64,000 nt of DNA from Agrobacterium tumefaciens (GCF_005221385.1 NZ_CP039903.1:1426001-1490000); one strand, 5' to 3'. Shown: positions 1 to 8,834, counted from the stretch's first letter. Notes: a model not told the origin generated them from the letters alone. Translations and numbers: made by a program.

Positions 1-170
1 AGGCGCATGGAACCCACATTTTATTAACGAAACATACTCAGAGTTGGTGTTATTGCCACCCTAGGTATTTTAGTGAACCATAACTGACCTGACAGAATAT
101 CGACCTTTATAGATAAAGCGTCATTTCGGGCGGGTTTTATGGGAAACACACGGGAAATCGGAGAACAAGC
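1..170. other. Left-edge region without a recognisable gene
   Basis: No convincing coding sequence lies here. The region ends with the ribosome binding site of the acyl carrier protein gene (GGAGAAC, about 5 bases before ATG 171), so it probably carries the promoter of the cassette that follows. It is more AT-rich than the genes to its right. Confidence 0.4.
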
Positions 171-434
171 ATGCTTGCGGCAAAGAAAAGCGAAACCAAC
201 GTTGCTGATACGATCCATTCCTATCTCTCGAGCCGTTTTCCCGCCCACGCACCTTTTACCGACGATACACTGCTTCTTGAAGGCGGCGCGATCGATTCGC
301 TCGGTTTTCTGGAATTGATGATCTTCCTCGGCGAGAGTTTTGGCATCATTCTCGATGATGAACATTTCACGCCTGACAATCTCGGTACACCCGCTGATCT
401 CATCGCCTTCGTCCTCAGGGAACGGAGGAGATGA
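171..434 (+). CDS. Acyl carrier protein (phosphopantetheine-binding)
   Basis: An 87-residue acidic helical protein of carrier-protein size. The phosphopantetheine attachment motif is GGAIDSLGFLEL at residues 38-49, with Ser43 as the predicted site. It would hold an acyl or aminoacyl group as a thioester on a 4'-phosphopantetheine arm in the cytoplasm. Its TGA stop overlaps the ATG of the acyl ligase (ATGA at 431-434), so the two are translationally coupled and the ligase is the obvious enzyme to load it. It is divergent from the housekeeping fatty-acid AcpP, which carries a DSLD-type motif, and so is better seen as a dedicated carrier of a specialised pathway. The family call is firm; the substrate is unknown. 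Confidence 0.85.
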   Translation: MLAAKKSETNVADTIHSYLSSRFPAHAPFTDDTLLLEGGAIDSLGFLELMIFLGESFGIILDDEHFTPDNLGTPADLIAFVLRERRR

Positions 435-1963
435 CACCGCATTTCCTGCTGCACCACCTGCTCGCCGCACGGGCGGCAAGCGACGATCAGGCCCTTATCC
501 ATAAAGATATCGCGCTGAGCTATCGGGAATTCGCGCAAGCGGCGAGCCTTTGCGCGGCTGCCCTGCAGCAGGCCGGCGCAGAACGCGGCGACAGAGTCGT
601 CATTTTCCTGCCACGCGGCATAGAGGAATGCTGGTCCATCTTCGGCGTCAGCATGGCATCCTGCGTTTTTGTGCCGGTCAATGCGCTGCTGAAATCACAG
701 CAGATCCGCCATATCATCACGGATTGCGGCGCGAAAATCGTCATCAGCAGCAGGGCGATGCAGGAAGAACTCGGCGCAGCGCTGGAAGGCTTGGCCGATG
801 TGAGCGTATTGCTGACGGAAAATATCGAGACCCGCACGAACGCGCCTGCCAAAACCTCGGCGGCAATCGGCGAGGACCTTGCGGCGATCCTCTATACATC
901 CGGCTCCACCGGCTCACCCAAGGGCGTGATGCTGTCGCACCGCAATCTTCTGGCCGGCGCGCGCATTGTGCGGACCTATCTGGAGATTACGGCGAGCGAC
1001 CGTATTCTTTCCCTCCTGCCCTTCAGCTTCGATTATGGCCTTAACCAGCTGCTGACGGCCGTGGAACAGGGCGCCACCACGATCATCTCCACCTTCCGGC
1101 TGGGCGACGATATCGTCCGCGATCTGCGCGACCACGCCGTGACAGGTCTCGCCGGCGTGCCGACCGTCTGGGCAATCCTGACGAGGGCGGCCCCGTCGCT
1201 CGCAAAGACGCCCCTGCCGCATCTGCGCTATATCACCAATTCCGGCGGGCGCGTGCCGCAGGAAACCGTAAAGGCGCTGCGCGAAAAGCTGCCGGATACA
1301 AAAATCTACCTGATGTATGGTCTGACCGAGGCCTTCCGCTCCACCTTCCTGCCACCGGAAGAAATCGACAGCCGGCCGACCTCCATCGGCAAGGCCATTC
1401 CGGAATGTGAAATCTTCATCGTCACCGATAAGGGCCAGCGGGCAAAACCGGGCGAGCCGGGCATTCTCGTCCATCGCGGCCCGACGGTATCGCTCGGCTA
1501 CTGGAACCGGCCGGAAGACACGGCAAAAGTGCTGCGCCCTCATCCCTTCATTCCAGCGGCCCTGGGCGGCGAAACCGTCTGTTATTCCGGTGATCTGGCC
1601 GTGGAAGACGAGAATGGCTTCTTCAGCTTCGTTGCCCGCAACGATGCGATGATCAAATCGTCAGGCTATCGCATCAGCCCGACAGAGGTGGAAGAAAGCC
1701 TGATGTCCACCGGGCTGTTCCAGCAGGTTGCCGTCATCGGTCTGCCGGACCCCTTTGCCGGTGAAAGGGTGCATGCCGTGGCAACCGCCGCCAATGAAAA
1801 TATCGACGTTTCGGCAGCACTCAGGAAAGCCGCCGAAATGCTCGCTCCCTTCATGATCCCACGCGCCATCGAACTGGTCGACCGGCTTCCGGTCACCGCC
1901 AATGGCAAGGTGGATTACCGCGCGCTGGTGCGCGAACGGACGGACAATGTCGCCCACGGATAA
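431..1963 (+). CDS. AMP-forming acyl-CoA/acyl-ACP ligase
   Basis: A 510-residue ANL-superfamily adenylating enzyme. Visible motifs are the P-loop YTSGSTGSPKG (residues 155-165), the YGLTEAF motif, the SGDLA motif with the hinge region ARNDAMIKSSGYRISPTEVEE split over the C-terminal domain, and the terminal NGKVDY with the catalytic lysine. It should activate a carboxylic acid with ATP and pass it to CoA or, given the context, to the phosphopantetheine of the carrier protein encoded immediately upstream. It overlaps both neighbours (ACP by 4 bases; decarboxylase start at 1947), so the three form one transcriptional unit. Similar ligases occur in exosortase-associated and NRPS-like clusters, but no exosortase is visible here. 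The substrate cannot be read from sequence. Confidence 0.85.
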   Translation: MTPHFLLHHLLAARAASDDQALIHKDIALSYREFAQAASLCAAALQQAGAERGDRVVIFLPRGIEECWSIFGVSMASCVFVPVNALLKSQQIRHIITDCGAKIVISSRAMQEELGAALEGLADVSVLLTENIETRTNAPAKTSAAIGEDLAAILYTSGSTGSPKGVMLSHRNLLAGARIVRTYLEITASDRILSLLPFSFDYGLNQLLTAVEQGATTIISTFRLGDDIVRDLRDHAVTGLAGVPTVWAILTRAAPSLAKTPLPHLRYITNSGGRVPQETVKALREKLPDTKIYLMYGLTEAFRSTFLPPEEIDSRPTSIGKAIPECEIFIVTDKGQRAKPGEPGILVHRGPTVSLGYWNRPEDTAKVLRPHPFIPAALGGETVCYSGDLAVEDENGFFSFVARNDAMIKSSGYRISPTEVEESLMSTGLFQQVAVIGLPDPFAGERVHAVATAANENIDVSAALRKAAEMLAPFMIPRAIELVDRLPVTANGKVDYRALVRERTDNVAHG

Positions 1964-3224
1964 AACCCAGAGCCACGGCCCGGCCCTTGCGACTGCGCAA
2001 TTTGCGGTCACTGACAACGATCTTGTCATCGGCGGACTTGCGGTTCACGATATCGTCGCCCAAACCGGAACGCCGTGCTTCCTCTATGATGCAAGCGCCA
2101 TGCGCCGCGCCTATCAGAACCTTGAAACGGCTCTCTCGGGCTTTGCCGATATCTATTATTCGGTGAAGGCCAATCCCCTGCCCGCCATCATCGCACTTTT
2201 CCGGCAGCAAGGCGCCGGCGCTGAAATCGCCTCCGTCGGCGAATATCGCGCTGCGATCAAGGCGGGTGTCGCACCTGAGAACATCATCTTCGCCGGCCCC
2301 GGCAAGGGCATGGCCGAATTGCGCGAGGTAATCGAAGGCGGCATCGGCGAAATCCATATTGAAAGCGCCGAGGAAATCGCCCGTATCGAAGAGATCGGCA
2401 AACCGGTCAAAGCCTCGATCCGCATCAACCCCGTGCCGGATGCTCAAGCCGGCGCCATGCGCATGGGCGGCAAGGCCACGGCTTTCGGTTTCGACGAGGA
2501 AGAGCTGGAAAACGTCCTGCCGCTCTTCAGGGACGCCAGACATATCAATCTCGTCGGCGTGCACATCTACGGCGGCACACAGATCCTCGACGCCGACATG
2601 CTTGTCTCCCAATGGCGACACGCCATTTCCCTTGCCGCACGCATGGCGCAAATACTGGGCAGACCGCTCGAAACCATCGATCTCGGCGGCGGCCTGGGCA
2701 TCCCCTATTTCGCAGGCGAAACGCCGCTCGATCTTGAAAAAGTCAGCGCCGCCATTCCCGACCTCAAGGCGCTTGTGAAAGCGCATCCTCTGATAACCGA
2801 CGCCCATATCATCGTCGAACCCGGCCGCTTCCTCGCCGGCCCCGGCGGCATCTATGTGGCGGAAGTGAATTCGGTAAAAACCTCGCGCGGCACCACCTTC
2901 GTGGTGACGGATGGCGGCATGCACCATCACCTCGCCGCTTCGGGCAATCTCGGCCAGATCGTCAAGCGCAACTACCCCATCGTCGCACCCGCCAAAATGC
3001 AGGCAGAATACGACGAGACCGCAACGATCGTCGGCCCGCTCTGCACGCCCCTCGACACACTGGCCCGCAATGCCGCACTGCCCAGGCTGAAGGCCGGTGA
3101 TCTCCTCGCCATCCTGCAATCAGGCGCCTATGGCGCCAGCGCCAGCCCTTCGGGTTTTCTGAGCCATGCGGCAGCGAAGGAAGTGCTGGTGGAGGATGGA
3201 GCGTTTGAGGTGATCGGGCGGTGA
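1947..3224 (+). CDS. PLP-dependent decarboxylase, diaminopimelate/ornithine decarboxylase fold type III
   Basis: A 425-residue alanine-racemase-fold decarboxylase. The PLP lysine lies in YYSVKANPLPAI near the N-terminus. Further family motifs are HIYGGTQIL, the glycine-rich phosphate-binding DLGGGLGIPYF, EPGRFLAGPGG, and the C-terminal active-site segment GPLCTPLD followed by QSGAYGASASP. ATG 1947 is chosen because it begins a normal N-terminus inside the end of the ligase gene; longer in-frame starts lie deeper in the ligase. It resembles the decarboxylases that accompany an ACP and an acyl ligase in exosortase-A and siderophore-like clusters rather than LysA of lysine synthesis. The likely role is removal of the carboxylate from an amino acid or an amino-acyl conjugate. 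The substrate is inferred, not seen. Confidence 0.8.
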   Translation: MSPTDKTQSHGPALATAQFAVTDNDLVIGGLAVHDIVAQTGTPCFLYDASAMRRAYQNLETALSGFADIYYSVKANPLPAIIALFRQQGAGAEIASVGEYRAAIKAGVAPENIIFAGPGKGMAELREVIEGGIGEIHIESAEEIARIEEIGKPVKASIRINPVPDAQAGAMRMGGKATAFGFDEEELENVLPLFRDARHINLVGVHIYGGTQILDADMLVSQWRHAISLAARMAQILGRPLETIDLGGGLGIPYFAGETPLDLEKVSAAIPDLKALVKAHPLITDAHIIVEPGRFLAGPGGIYVAEVNSVKTSRGTTFVVTDGGMHHHLAASGNLGQIVKRNYPIVAPAKMQAEYDETATIVGPLCTPLDTLARNAALPRLKAGDLLAILQSGAYGASASPSGFLSHAAAKEVLVEDGAFEVIGR

Positions 3225-3260
3225 GCCAGTTCCGGCTGACTTCCATGACCACTGGCGCAC

Positions 3261-3686
3261 TTAACGCTTGGCCTGAGCAACACGTCCATTCTTCATTGTC
3301 TGATGAAGTTTGCTTTTGATCTGCTCGAAGAATTCCTGAGGAATCATACCGTAGTCATACCGGTTCGGGTCTGCGGGAAGCGCCCTCAAGTGAATACCCG
3401 GCCATTCGAAACGATTGACCTCGCTCACTCGGACCCAGTTGGCATCGTCATCTAGGCCCAGTTGGCTACAGAGTTCAGCGGGAATTTCGATGGATGTGTC
3501 TTCCTCACCAAAGTCGGGAGGAGAATGTGTGATCGGTACGACAATCGTGTCATTGGTCTTGGAGTGATACACGATGATGGCGCAAGGCCTGTCCTTGCGC
3601 CCCACCGAAAGGCCTTCGCTTTTTTCCCGATGCCACAGGTAGTTATAGCGAATTATAAGGCCCGGAACGGGAGTCGGATAACTCAC
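3261..3686 (-). CDS. PemK/MazF-like toxin of a type II toxin-antitoxin pair
   Basis: A 141-residue protein with the compact SH3-like beta-barrel pattern of plasmid-maintenance toxins: PGLIIRYNYLW, then GRKDRPCAIIVYHSKTND and VVPITHSPP. The arginine-proline segment (RKDRPC) and the T-H-S-P segment fit the RNA-binding/catalytic loops of PemK-like endoribonucleases. The start is GTG at 3686, overlapping the antitoxin stop as GTGA, so translation is coupled and follows the antitoxin. By family it would cleave mRNA when the antitoxin is degraded. The C-terminus is longer than in classical MazF (about 110 residues), as in the chromosomal 'growth inhibitor PemK' group of rhizobia. No activity can be proved from sequence. 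Confidence 0.75.
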   Translation of the reverse strand: MSYPTPVPGLIIRYNYLWHREKSEGLSVGRKDRPCAIIVYHSKTNDTIVVPITHSPPDFGEEDTSIEIPAELCSQLGLDDDANWVRVSEVNRFEWPGIHLRALPADPNRYDYGMIPQEFFEQIKSKLHQTMKNGRVAQAKR

Positions 3687-3937
3687 TCGGAAGCTTTGCC
3701 GTATTCGGCGCCCATAATCGACGCCATGGTCTCGTCATCCATCTCGCTTACGTTGATGACTTCACGCTCGCGTCTTTGCAGGTCCCGATAATGATCGAGT
3801 TCAGATGCTGAGAGGAACGCACCAATCGTGCGATTATGCGCCGTAACCTCTATCACGCCCGCAGTTTGCACCTGTTCCCGGAACGTCGTGAATTTACGAG
3901 CGAACTCAGTCGCTGGAACTCTTATCGTTTGCGCCAT
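3683..3937 (-). CDS. Antitoxin partner of the PemK-like toxin (Phd/YefM- or AbrB-like)
   Basis: An 84-residue protein starting at ATG 3937 (MAQTIRVPATEFARKF). A longer in-frame reading begins at 3988 but would run through the palindromic operator, so the shorter start is preferred. The N-terminal half (VPATEFARKFTTFREQVQTAG..IEVTAHNRTIGAFLS) has the Phd/YefM DNA-binding and dimerization pattern. The C-terminal half is acidic (NVSEMDDETMASIMGAEY) and probably wraps the toxin. It is the first gene of the pair, as usual for type II systems. It should repress its own promoter through the palindrome at 3957-3978 and neutralise the toxin by direct contact. Confidence 0.7.
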   Translation of the reverse strand: MAQTIRVPATEFARKFTTFREQVQTAGVIEVTAHNRTIGAFLSASELDHYRDLQRREREVINVSEMDDETMASIMGAEYGKASE

Positions 3938-3956
3938 GGTCGCCAGTCTCCATTTT

Positions 3957-3978
3957 GTGTAAAATACGTATTTTACAC
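3957..3978. promoter_or_regulatory. 22-bp perfect palindrome, operator of the toxin-antitoxin pair
   Basis: The sequence is a perfect inverted repeat with half-site GTGTAAAATAC and no spacer. It lies 20 bases upstream of the antitoxin ATG, where antitoxin dimers of the Phd/YefM type bind to autoregulate. The AT-rich centre could also overlap the -10 region of the promoter. The palindrome is seen directly; its role as operator is inferred from position. Confidence 0.7.
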
Positions 3979-4044
3979 CTTTTAGCATGGAAATGATGTT
4001 CGCTGCCGATCAAAATATGCATAACTGTCAAGTGCGCATCTCGA

Positions 4045-5202
4045 TCACCCCCGCAACAACCTGTCCCCCACCGCGAATTTCGATTTCAACAGACACTCGT
4101 CATATTCCGCCTCGGCAACGGAATCGAAGACGATGCCGCCGCCGACATTAAAGACGGCGCGGCCGTTATCGAACAGGCTGAGGGTGCGGATCGCCACGGA
4201 GAACCGCATATCTCCATCAGGAGATATGAAGCCGATCGCTCCGCAATAGGCGTCGCGCGGGCCGGCTTCCAGCTCCCGCAGGATTTTCATTGCCCACATT
4301 TTTGGTGCGCCGGTGACGGAGCCGCAGGGAAACAGCGCGGCGAAGATGTCTTCCACCGTCACGTCAGGCAGAAGCTTTGCCCTGACATGGCTGACCATCT
4401 GGTGCACGGTCGGATAGGTCTCGATATCGAACAGCCTCGGCACATCGAGGCTACCGACCTCGGTGATGCGTGAAATATCGTTGCGCAGCAGATCGACGAT
4501 CATGCGGTTTTCGGCCAGCGTCTTTTCATCCGCCAGCATCGCCGCGATAATTGCCCGGTCCTCCTCCGCATCAGCCCCGCGCGGCGTCGTGCCCTTCATC
4601 GGATGGGTTTCGATGAACCCCTCACCATCGACCGAGAAAAACAGTTCCGGCGAGCGAGACAGGATGACCGGGCCACCAAGATCGACCAGCGCGCCGTATT
4701 TCACCGGCTGGCGCGCGATCAGCGACCAGAAGGCGGTGAGCGGATCGCCGCTCCAGCGGGCAGTGACGGGCATGGTCAGATTGCCCTGATAACAATCGCC
4801 ACGACGCAGATGGTCGTGCAGGCGCACAAAGCGCTGCTGGTATTCCTGGAGCGTCCATGCCGGCACGGGATCGGAAAGAAACGCATCCGCATCCGGCAGC
4901 GCGTCGGGACGCGCAAACCGCCCCGCATCCGGCTGCGGGCCGGAAAAGACGCCGAAGCGCAGAAACGGCACATTGCGGGGTTCGTCGGCAAGAGGCGCAA
5001 GCTTCGGCTCGAACAGGAAACCCGCCTCGTAGGACATATAGCCGGCAAGGTATTTCCCGGCCCGTCGCAGCGCTTCCATGCGCTTGAGCGCGGCAAAAAA
5101 GGCCTCAGGCTCATCCGCGACGATGATCTCTTCCGGCTCGGCGAAGGCTGTCACCGTGCCGGTCGTGTCATCCCGGAAAAGAACGTAAGGCGCGTGTGCC
5201 AA
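4045..5202 (-). CDS. pabB: Aminodeoxychorismate synthase component I
   Basis: A 385-residue chorismate-binding enzyme of folate synthesis that aminates chorismate to 4-amino-4-deoxychorismate. Family hallmarks are YQGNLT, the chorismate-binding segment SRSPELFF, THPMKGTTPRG, RMIVDLLRNDISR, and the C-terminal GSVTGAPK. These match PabB, and the lengths of anthranilate or isochorismate synthases differ. The 5' end is a TTG at 5202 and no better ATG lies nearby, so the exact start is uncertain. It lies 36 bases downstream of tgt on the same strand, at the end of the coaD-ppi-ppi-queA-tgt-pabB block. The glutaminase PabA is not in the window. The reading as PabB rather than another chorismate enzyme is well supported. 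Confidence 0.88.
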   Translation of the reverse strand: MAHAPYVLFRDDTTGTVTAFAEPEEIIVADEPEAFFAALKRMEALRRAGKYLAGYMSYEAGFLFEPKLAPLADEPRNVPFLRFGVFSGPQPDAGRFARPDALPDADAFLSDPVPAWTLQEYQQRFVRLHDHLRRGDCYQGNLTMPVTARWSGDPLTAFWSLIARQPVKYGALVDLGGPVILSRSPELFFSVDGEGFIETHPMKGTTPRGADAEEDRAIIAAMLADEKTLAENRMIVDLLRNDISRITEVGSLDVPRLFDIETYPTVHQMVSHVRAKLLPDVTVEDIFAALFPCGSVTGAPKMWAMKILRELEAGPRDAYCGAIGFISPDGDMRFSVAIRTLSLFDNGRAVFNVGGGIVFDSVAEAEYDECLLKSKFAVGDRLLRG

Positions 5203-5238
5203 GGAAAGCGTCCGAAACAGGAGAAAGGTCGGGAAGCG

Positions 5239-6369
5239 TCAGATCGGGTCTATATCGCCCCGCGCCCACATTTCTATGGTTTCCGCATAAAAATCGGCGA
5301 AACGGCCTTCCTCGATCGATTTACGGATACCCTGCATCAGCTCCTGATAATAGGCAAGATTATGCCAGGAGAGCAACATGCCGCCCAGCGCCTCGTTGGA
5401 GCGGGTGAGATGATGCAGATAGGCGCGGGAATAATCGCGCGAGGCCGGGCAGTTGGACTGCTCGTCGAGCGGCCGCATATCCTCGGCATGGCGGGCATTG
5501 CGGATGTTGACCCTGCCGCGACGAGTGAAGGCAAGCCCGTGACGGCCAGAACGAGTCGGCATCACGCAGTCGAACATGTCGATGCCGCGCGCCACCGATT
5601 TCAGGATATCGTCAGGCGTGCCGACGCCCATCAGGTAACGCGGCTTTTCGGTGGGCAGCACCGGCAGGGTGATGTCGAGCATGCCCAGCATCACATCCTG
5701 CGGTTCGCCGACGGCAAGGCCGCCGACCGCATAGCCCTTGAGATCAAGCTGCTTCAGCCCTTCGGCGGAGCGGATGCGCAAATCCGGCTGGTCGCCGCCC
5801 TGCACGATGCCGAACATGGCCTTGCCGGGCTGTTCGCCGAAGGCGACGCGGCAGCGCTCCGCCCAGCGCAGCGACATTTCCATGGCGCGCTCGATTTCCT
5901 TGCGCTCGGCCGGCAGCGCAATGCATTCGTCGAGCTGCATCTGGATGTCCGAATCGAGCATGCCCTGAATTTCGATCGAGCGTTCCGGCGACATATGGTG
6001 CAGCGAACCGTCCACATGGCTCTTGAAGGTCACGCCCTTCTCGTCCAGCTTGCGCAGGCCGGACAGCGACATGACCTGAAAACCGCCGCTGTCGGTGAGG
6101 ATCGGATGCGGCCAGCGGATCAGCTCATGCAGACCACCGAGACGGGCAACACGCTCCGGACCCGGCCGCAGCATCAGATGATAGGTATTGCCGAGAATGA
6201 TATCGGCCCCCAGCTCACGCACCTGATCGAGATACATGGCCTTGACGGTGCCGACGGTGCCAACAGGCATGAAGGCGGGCGTGCGGATGATGCCGCGCGG
6301 CATGGCGACTTCCCCGAGGCGCGCGCCGCCGCTCGTGGCTTTCAGGGTGAAGGTGAATTTGTCGTGCAT
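5239..6369 (-). CDS. tgt: tRNA-guanine transglycosylase (queuine tRNA-ribosyltransferase)
   Basis: A 376-residue enzyme that exchanges guanine-34 for the queuosine precursor preQ1 in tRNAs with GUN anticodons. Visible are [15 protein letters not shown] at the N-terminus, the nucleophile/general-base region [16 protein letters not shown], and GVGTPDDIL followed by [15 protein letters not shown]. The zinc ligand region ([16 protein letters not shown]) is partly atypical but present. Its ATG overlaps the queA stop by one base (TGATG at 6367-6371), so QueA and Tgt, which act consecutively on the same nucleoside, are co-translated. Length and motifs are normal for bacterial Tgt. Confidence 0.95.
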   Translation of the reverse strand: MHDKFTFTLKATSGGARLGEVAMPRGIIRTPAFMPVGTVGTVKAMYLDQVRELGADIILGNTYHLMLRPGPERVARLGGLHELIRWPHPILTDSGGFQVMSLSGLRKLDEKGVTFKSHVDGSLHHMSPERSIEIQGMLDSDIQMQLDECIALPAERKEIERAMEMSLRWAERCRVAFGEQPGKAMFGIVQGGDQPDLRIRSAEGLKQLDLKGYAVGGLAVGEPQDVMLGMLDITLPVLPTEKPRYLMGVGTPDDILKSVARGIDMFDCVMPTRSGRHGLAFTRRGRVNIRNARHAEDMRPLDEQSNCPASRDYSRAYLHHLTRSNEALGGMLLSWHNLAYYQELMQGIRKSIEEGRFADFYAETIEMWARGDIDPI

Positions 6370-7451
6370 CAGTTTTTCCGGAACAACAGGCTGGAATCGC
6401 CATAGGAATAGAAGCGGTATCCGGTTTCGATCGCGCGCTTGTAAGCGTCACGCATCGTTTCGAGACCGCAGAAAGCCGAAACCAGCATGAACAGCGTCGA
6501 TTTCGGCAGGTGGAAATTGGTCATCAGAATATCGACTGCCCGGAAACGATAACCGGGCGTGATGAAGATGCCAGTGGCGTCGGACCATGGGTGGATCACG
6601 CCATTCTCGTCAGCCGCGCTTTCGATCAGCCGCAGCGAGGTGGTGCCGACGCAGACGATGCGCCCGCCCCGCGCTTTCACCGCATTCAGCCGGTCGGCGG
6701 TTTCCTGCGATACCTGGCCGATCTCGAAATGCATCTTGTGATCGTCCGTATCGTCGGACTTTACCGGAAGGAAAGTGCCTGCCCCAACGTGAAGCGTCAC
6801 GAAATGCCGCTCGATTCCCGCCTTGTCGAGCGCCGCAAACAGGTCAGGCGTGAAATGCAGCCCGGCGGTGGGGGCAGCGACAGCGCCCTTTTCGCGGGCA
6901 TAAATGGTCTGGTAGTCGGACTGGTCCTGCGCATCTTCCGGCCGTTTGGCGGCGATGTAAGGCGGCAAAGGAATATGGCCGACGGAAGCGATCGCCTCAT
7001 CCAGCACCGGGCCGGAAACGTCGAACAGCAGCGTTATCTCGCCATCCTCGCCCTTTGCTTCGACGGTGGCCTCCAGATGGGCAAGGCCGCAGGCATTGTC
7101 GCGCTCGTAACCGAAACGGATACGGTCGCCTTCCTTGATACGCTTGCCGGGACGGGCAAAAGCCTTCCAGCGCGACTGGTCGGCACGCATGTGCAGCGTG
7201 GCCGAAACCGCCGTCTCAGGCGCACCTTCGCGCAGCCTGACACCTTCCAGCTGGGCGGGGATAACGCGGGTGTCGTTGAAGACAAGTGCATCGCCGGGCC
7301 GCAGGAAAGACGGCAGATCGAAAACGCGATGGTCCTCCATGCGGTTTTCATTCGGATCGACCACCAGCAGGCGCGCGCTGTCGCGCGGGTTCGCCGGGCG
7401 AAGGGCGATATTCTCCTCGGGCAGATCGAAATCGAACAGGTCTACACGCAT
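6369..7451 (-). CDS. queA: S-adenosylmethionine:tRNA ribosyltransferase-isomerase
   Basis: A 360-residue enzyme that moves the ribosyl group of SAM onto preQ1-modified tRNA to form epoxyqueuosine. The family signature is clear: [19 protein letters not shown] at the start, [62 protein letters not shown] and [23 protein letters not shown] 7451 is chosen over an upstream alternative at 7475 because the family begins with this MRVxxFDFxLP sequence. It directly precedes tgt with a one-base overlap. The final enzyme QueG/QueH is not in the window. Confidence 0.95.
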   Translation of the reverse strand: MRVDLFDFDLPEENIALRPANPRDSARLLVVDPNENRMEDHRVFDLPSFLRPGDALVFNDTRVIPAQLEGVRLREGAPETAVSATLHMRADQSRWKAFARPGKRIKEGDRIRFGYERDNACGLAHLEATVEAKGEDGEITLLFDVSGPVLDEAIASVGHIPLPPYIAAKRPEDAQDQSDYQTIYAREKGAVAAPTAGLHFTPDLFAALDKAGIERHFVTLHVGAGTFLPVKSDDTDDHKMHFEIGQVSQETADRLNAVKARGGRIVCVGTTSLRLIESAADENGVIHPWSDATGIFITPGYRFRAVDILMTNFHLPKSTLFMLVSAFCGLETMRDAYKRAIETGYRFYSYGDSSLLFRKN

Positions 7452-7531
7452 TGCAAGGGCTCTCGAAAATATCAAAACCCGCCTCGCAGCAAACTGCCGG
7501 CGGGTCGTTGTTGGTGAAGAGGCTTCCTCCC

Positions 7532-7617
7532 CTCGACGTCATCCTCGGGCTTGACCCGAGGATCCACGACATCGCCGGGTAATGGATCCTCGGGTCAAGC
7601 CCGAGGATGACGTCGAG
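7532..7617. repeat. Palindromic intergenic repeat, family A (copy 1)
   Basis: Two perfectly complementary 35-bp arms (7532-7566 and 7583-7617) built round the core CCTCGGGCTTGACCCGAGG flank a 16-bp centre. Each arm also contains a smaller stem (CCTCGGG/CCCGAGG), so a four-way or long single hairpin could form in DNA or RNA. It sits between ppiB and queA. Four more copies occur at about 17527, 25736, 35444 and, in diverged form, in the same 17.5-kb copy's second arm. Confidence 0.9.
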
Positions 7618-7689
7618 TGCGAGGAACACCCCATCAGCAAAACATTCGCCCGCCCTGCAATTTAGCAAGGCGGGAGAAATCTTCTATCC

Positions 7690-8199
7690 TCAAGCCGCAG
7701 AAGCGAGCTTGATGGAAACGATCGAATCGGGATCCTTCACCGGCTCGCCGCGCTTGACCTTGTCGATGGCTTCCATGCCTTCGATGACCTGGCCCCACAC
7801 GGTGTACTGCTTGTTCAGCCAGGGCGAATCGGTGAAGCAGATGAAGAACTGCGAGTTGGCGGAGTTCGGGCTCTGCGAACGGGCCATGGAGCAGGTGCCG
7901 CGAACGTGCGGAATGGCGGAAAACTCAGCCTTGAGGTCTTCCTTTTCAGAGCCGCCCATGCCGGCGCGTGCCGGGTTGAAGCTTTCCGAACCCTTCTTGC
8001 CGAACTTCACGTCGCCCGTCTGGGCCATGAAGTCTTCGATGACGCGGTGGAACACGACGCCGTCATAAGCACCTTCCGATACCAGTTCCTTGATGCGGGC
8101 AACGTGGCCAGGCGCAACTTCCGGAAGCAGCTGGATCACGACCTTGCCGGTCGTCGTTTCCATGATGATGGTGTTTTCCGGATCCTTGATCTCGGCCAT
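7690..8199 (-). CDS. ppiB: Cytoplasmic cyclophilin-type peptidyl-prolyl isomerase
   Basis: A 169-residue cyclophilin without a signal peptide. The active-site segments are all present: VVFHRVIEDFMAQTGD (containing the F-H-R catalytic patch), FSAIPHVRGTCSMARS, NSANSQFFICF and LNKQYTVWGQVIEGMEAID. It catalyses cis-trans isomerisation of X-Pro bonds in the cytoplasm. It follows the exported cyclophilin (8236-8805) by 36 bases; the two share the same core and look like an ancient tandem duplication specialised to two compartments. The usual tryptophan of the cyclosporin site is retained only in the WLNKQYTVWG region. Confidence 0.92.
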   Translation of the reverse strand: MAEIKDPENTIIMETTTGKVVIQLLPEVAPGHVARIKELVSEGAYDGVVFHRVIEDFMAQTGDVKFGKKGSESFNPARAGMGGSEKEDLKAEFSAIPHVRGTCSMARSQSPNSANSQFFICFTDSPWLNKQYTVWGQVIEGMEAIDKVKRGEPVKDPDSIVSIKLASAA

Positions 8200-8235
8200 G
8201 ATTATTCTCCTCTGTTCGGGCTCTATTGCCCCACC

Positions 8236-8805
8236 TTACTTTTTGCCGACGGTGACCTTGATCATCCGGTCGGGGTTGGAAACTTCGCCGTTGCCGCCGG
8301 CGCCACGCTTGATCTTGTCTACAGCTTCCATGCCGGACACGACCTTGCCGACCACGGTATACTGACCGTTCAGGAACGGACCGTCGGCGAACATGATGAA
8401 GAACTGCGAATTGGCGGAATTCGGATCCTGCGAACGGGCCATGCCGACCACGCCCCGTGTGAACGGCGTCTTGGAGAACTCAGCCGGAATATCCGGCAGG
8501 TCGGAGCCGCCGGTGCCAGCGCGCTGGGCGCTGAAACCCTTTTCCATATTGCCGTACTGCACGTCGCCGGTCTGCGCCATGAAACCGTCGATGACGCGGT
8601 GGAAGGCGACGTTGTCATAAGCGCCCTTCTTGGCCAGCGCCTCGATCTGCGCCACGTGCTTGGGCGCGACTTCCGGCATCAGCTCGATGACAACGGGACC
8701 GTCCTTCAGCTGTACGGTGAGAAGTTCGGCGGCGGAAGCAATGGTGCTGGCGGCAAGTGCGCCTACAAACATGGCGCCGGCAAAGGCAAATCGAACGAGT
8801 TTCAT
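8236..8805 (-). CDS. ppiA: Periplasmic cyclophilin-type peptidyl-prolyl isomerase
   Basis: A 189-residue cyclophilin that begins with a Sec signal peptide: a Lys/Arg-containing start (MKLVRF), a hydrophobic stretch and a cleavage-type SAA at about residues 24-26. The catalytic segment VAFHRVIDGFMAQTGDVQYG and the motifs FTRGVVGMARS and NSANSQFFIMF are intact. It should assist folding of proline-containing proteins in the periplasm. It is co-oriented with coaD upstream and the cytoplasmic paralogue downstream. Confidence 0.92.
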   Translation of the reverse strand: MKLVRFAFAGAMFVGALAASTIASAAELLTVQLKDGPVVIELMPEVAPKHVAQIEALAKKGAYDNVAFHRVIDGFMAQTGDVQYGNMEKGFSAQRAGTGGSDLPDIPAEFSKTPFTRGVVGMARSQDPNSANSQFFIMFADGPFLNGQYTVVGKVVSGMEAVDKIKRGAGGNGEVSNPDRMIKVTVGKK

Positions 8806-8834
8806 CGGATTGGCTCCAGAATGTGGGGCTGAAG

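Noticed and set aside
431..3224. An exosortase-A protein-sorting cluster
   Set aside because: The ligase and decarboxylase resemble exosortase-associated genes, but no exosortase, PEP-CTERM protein or related transferase is in the window.
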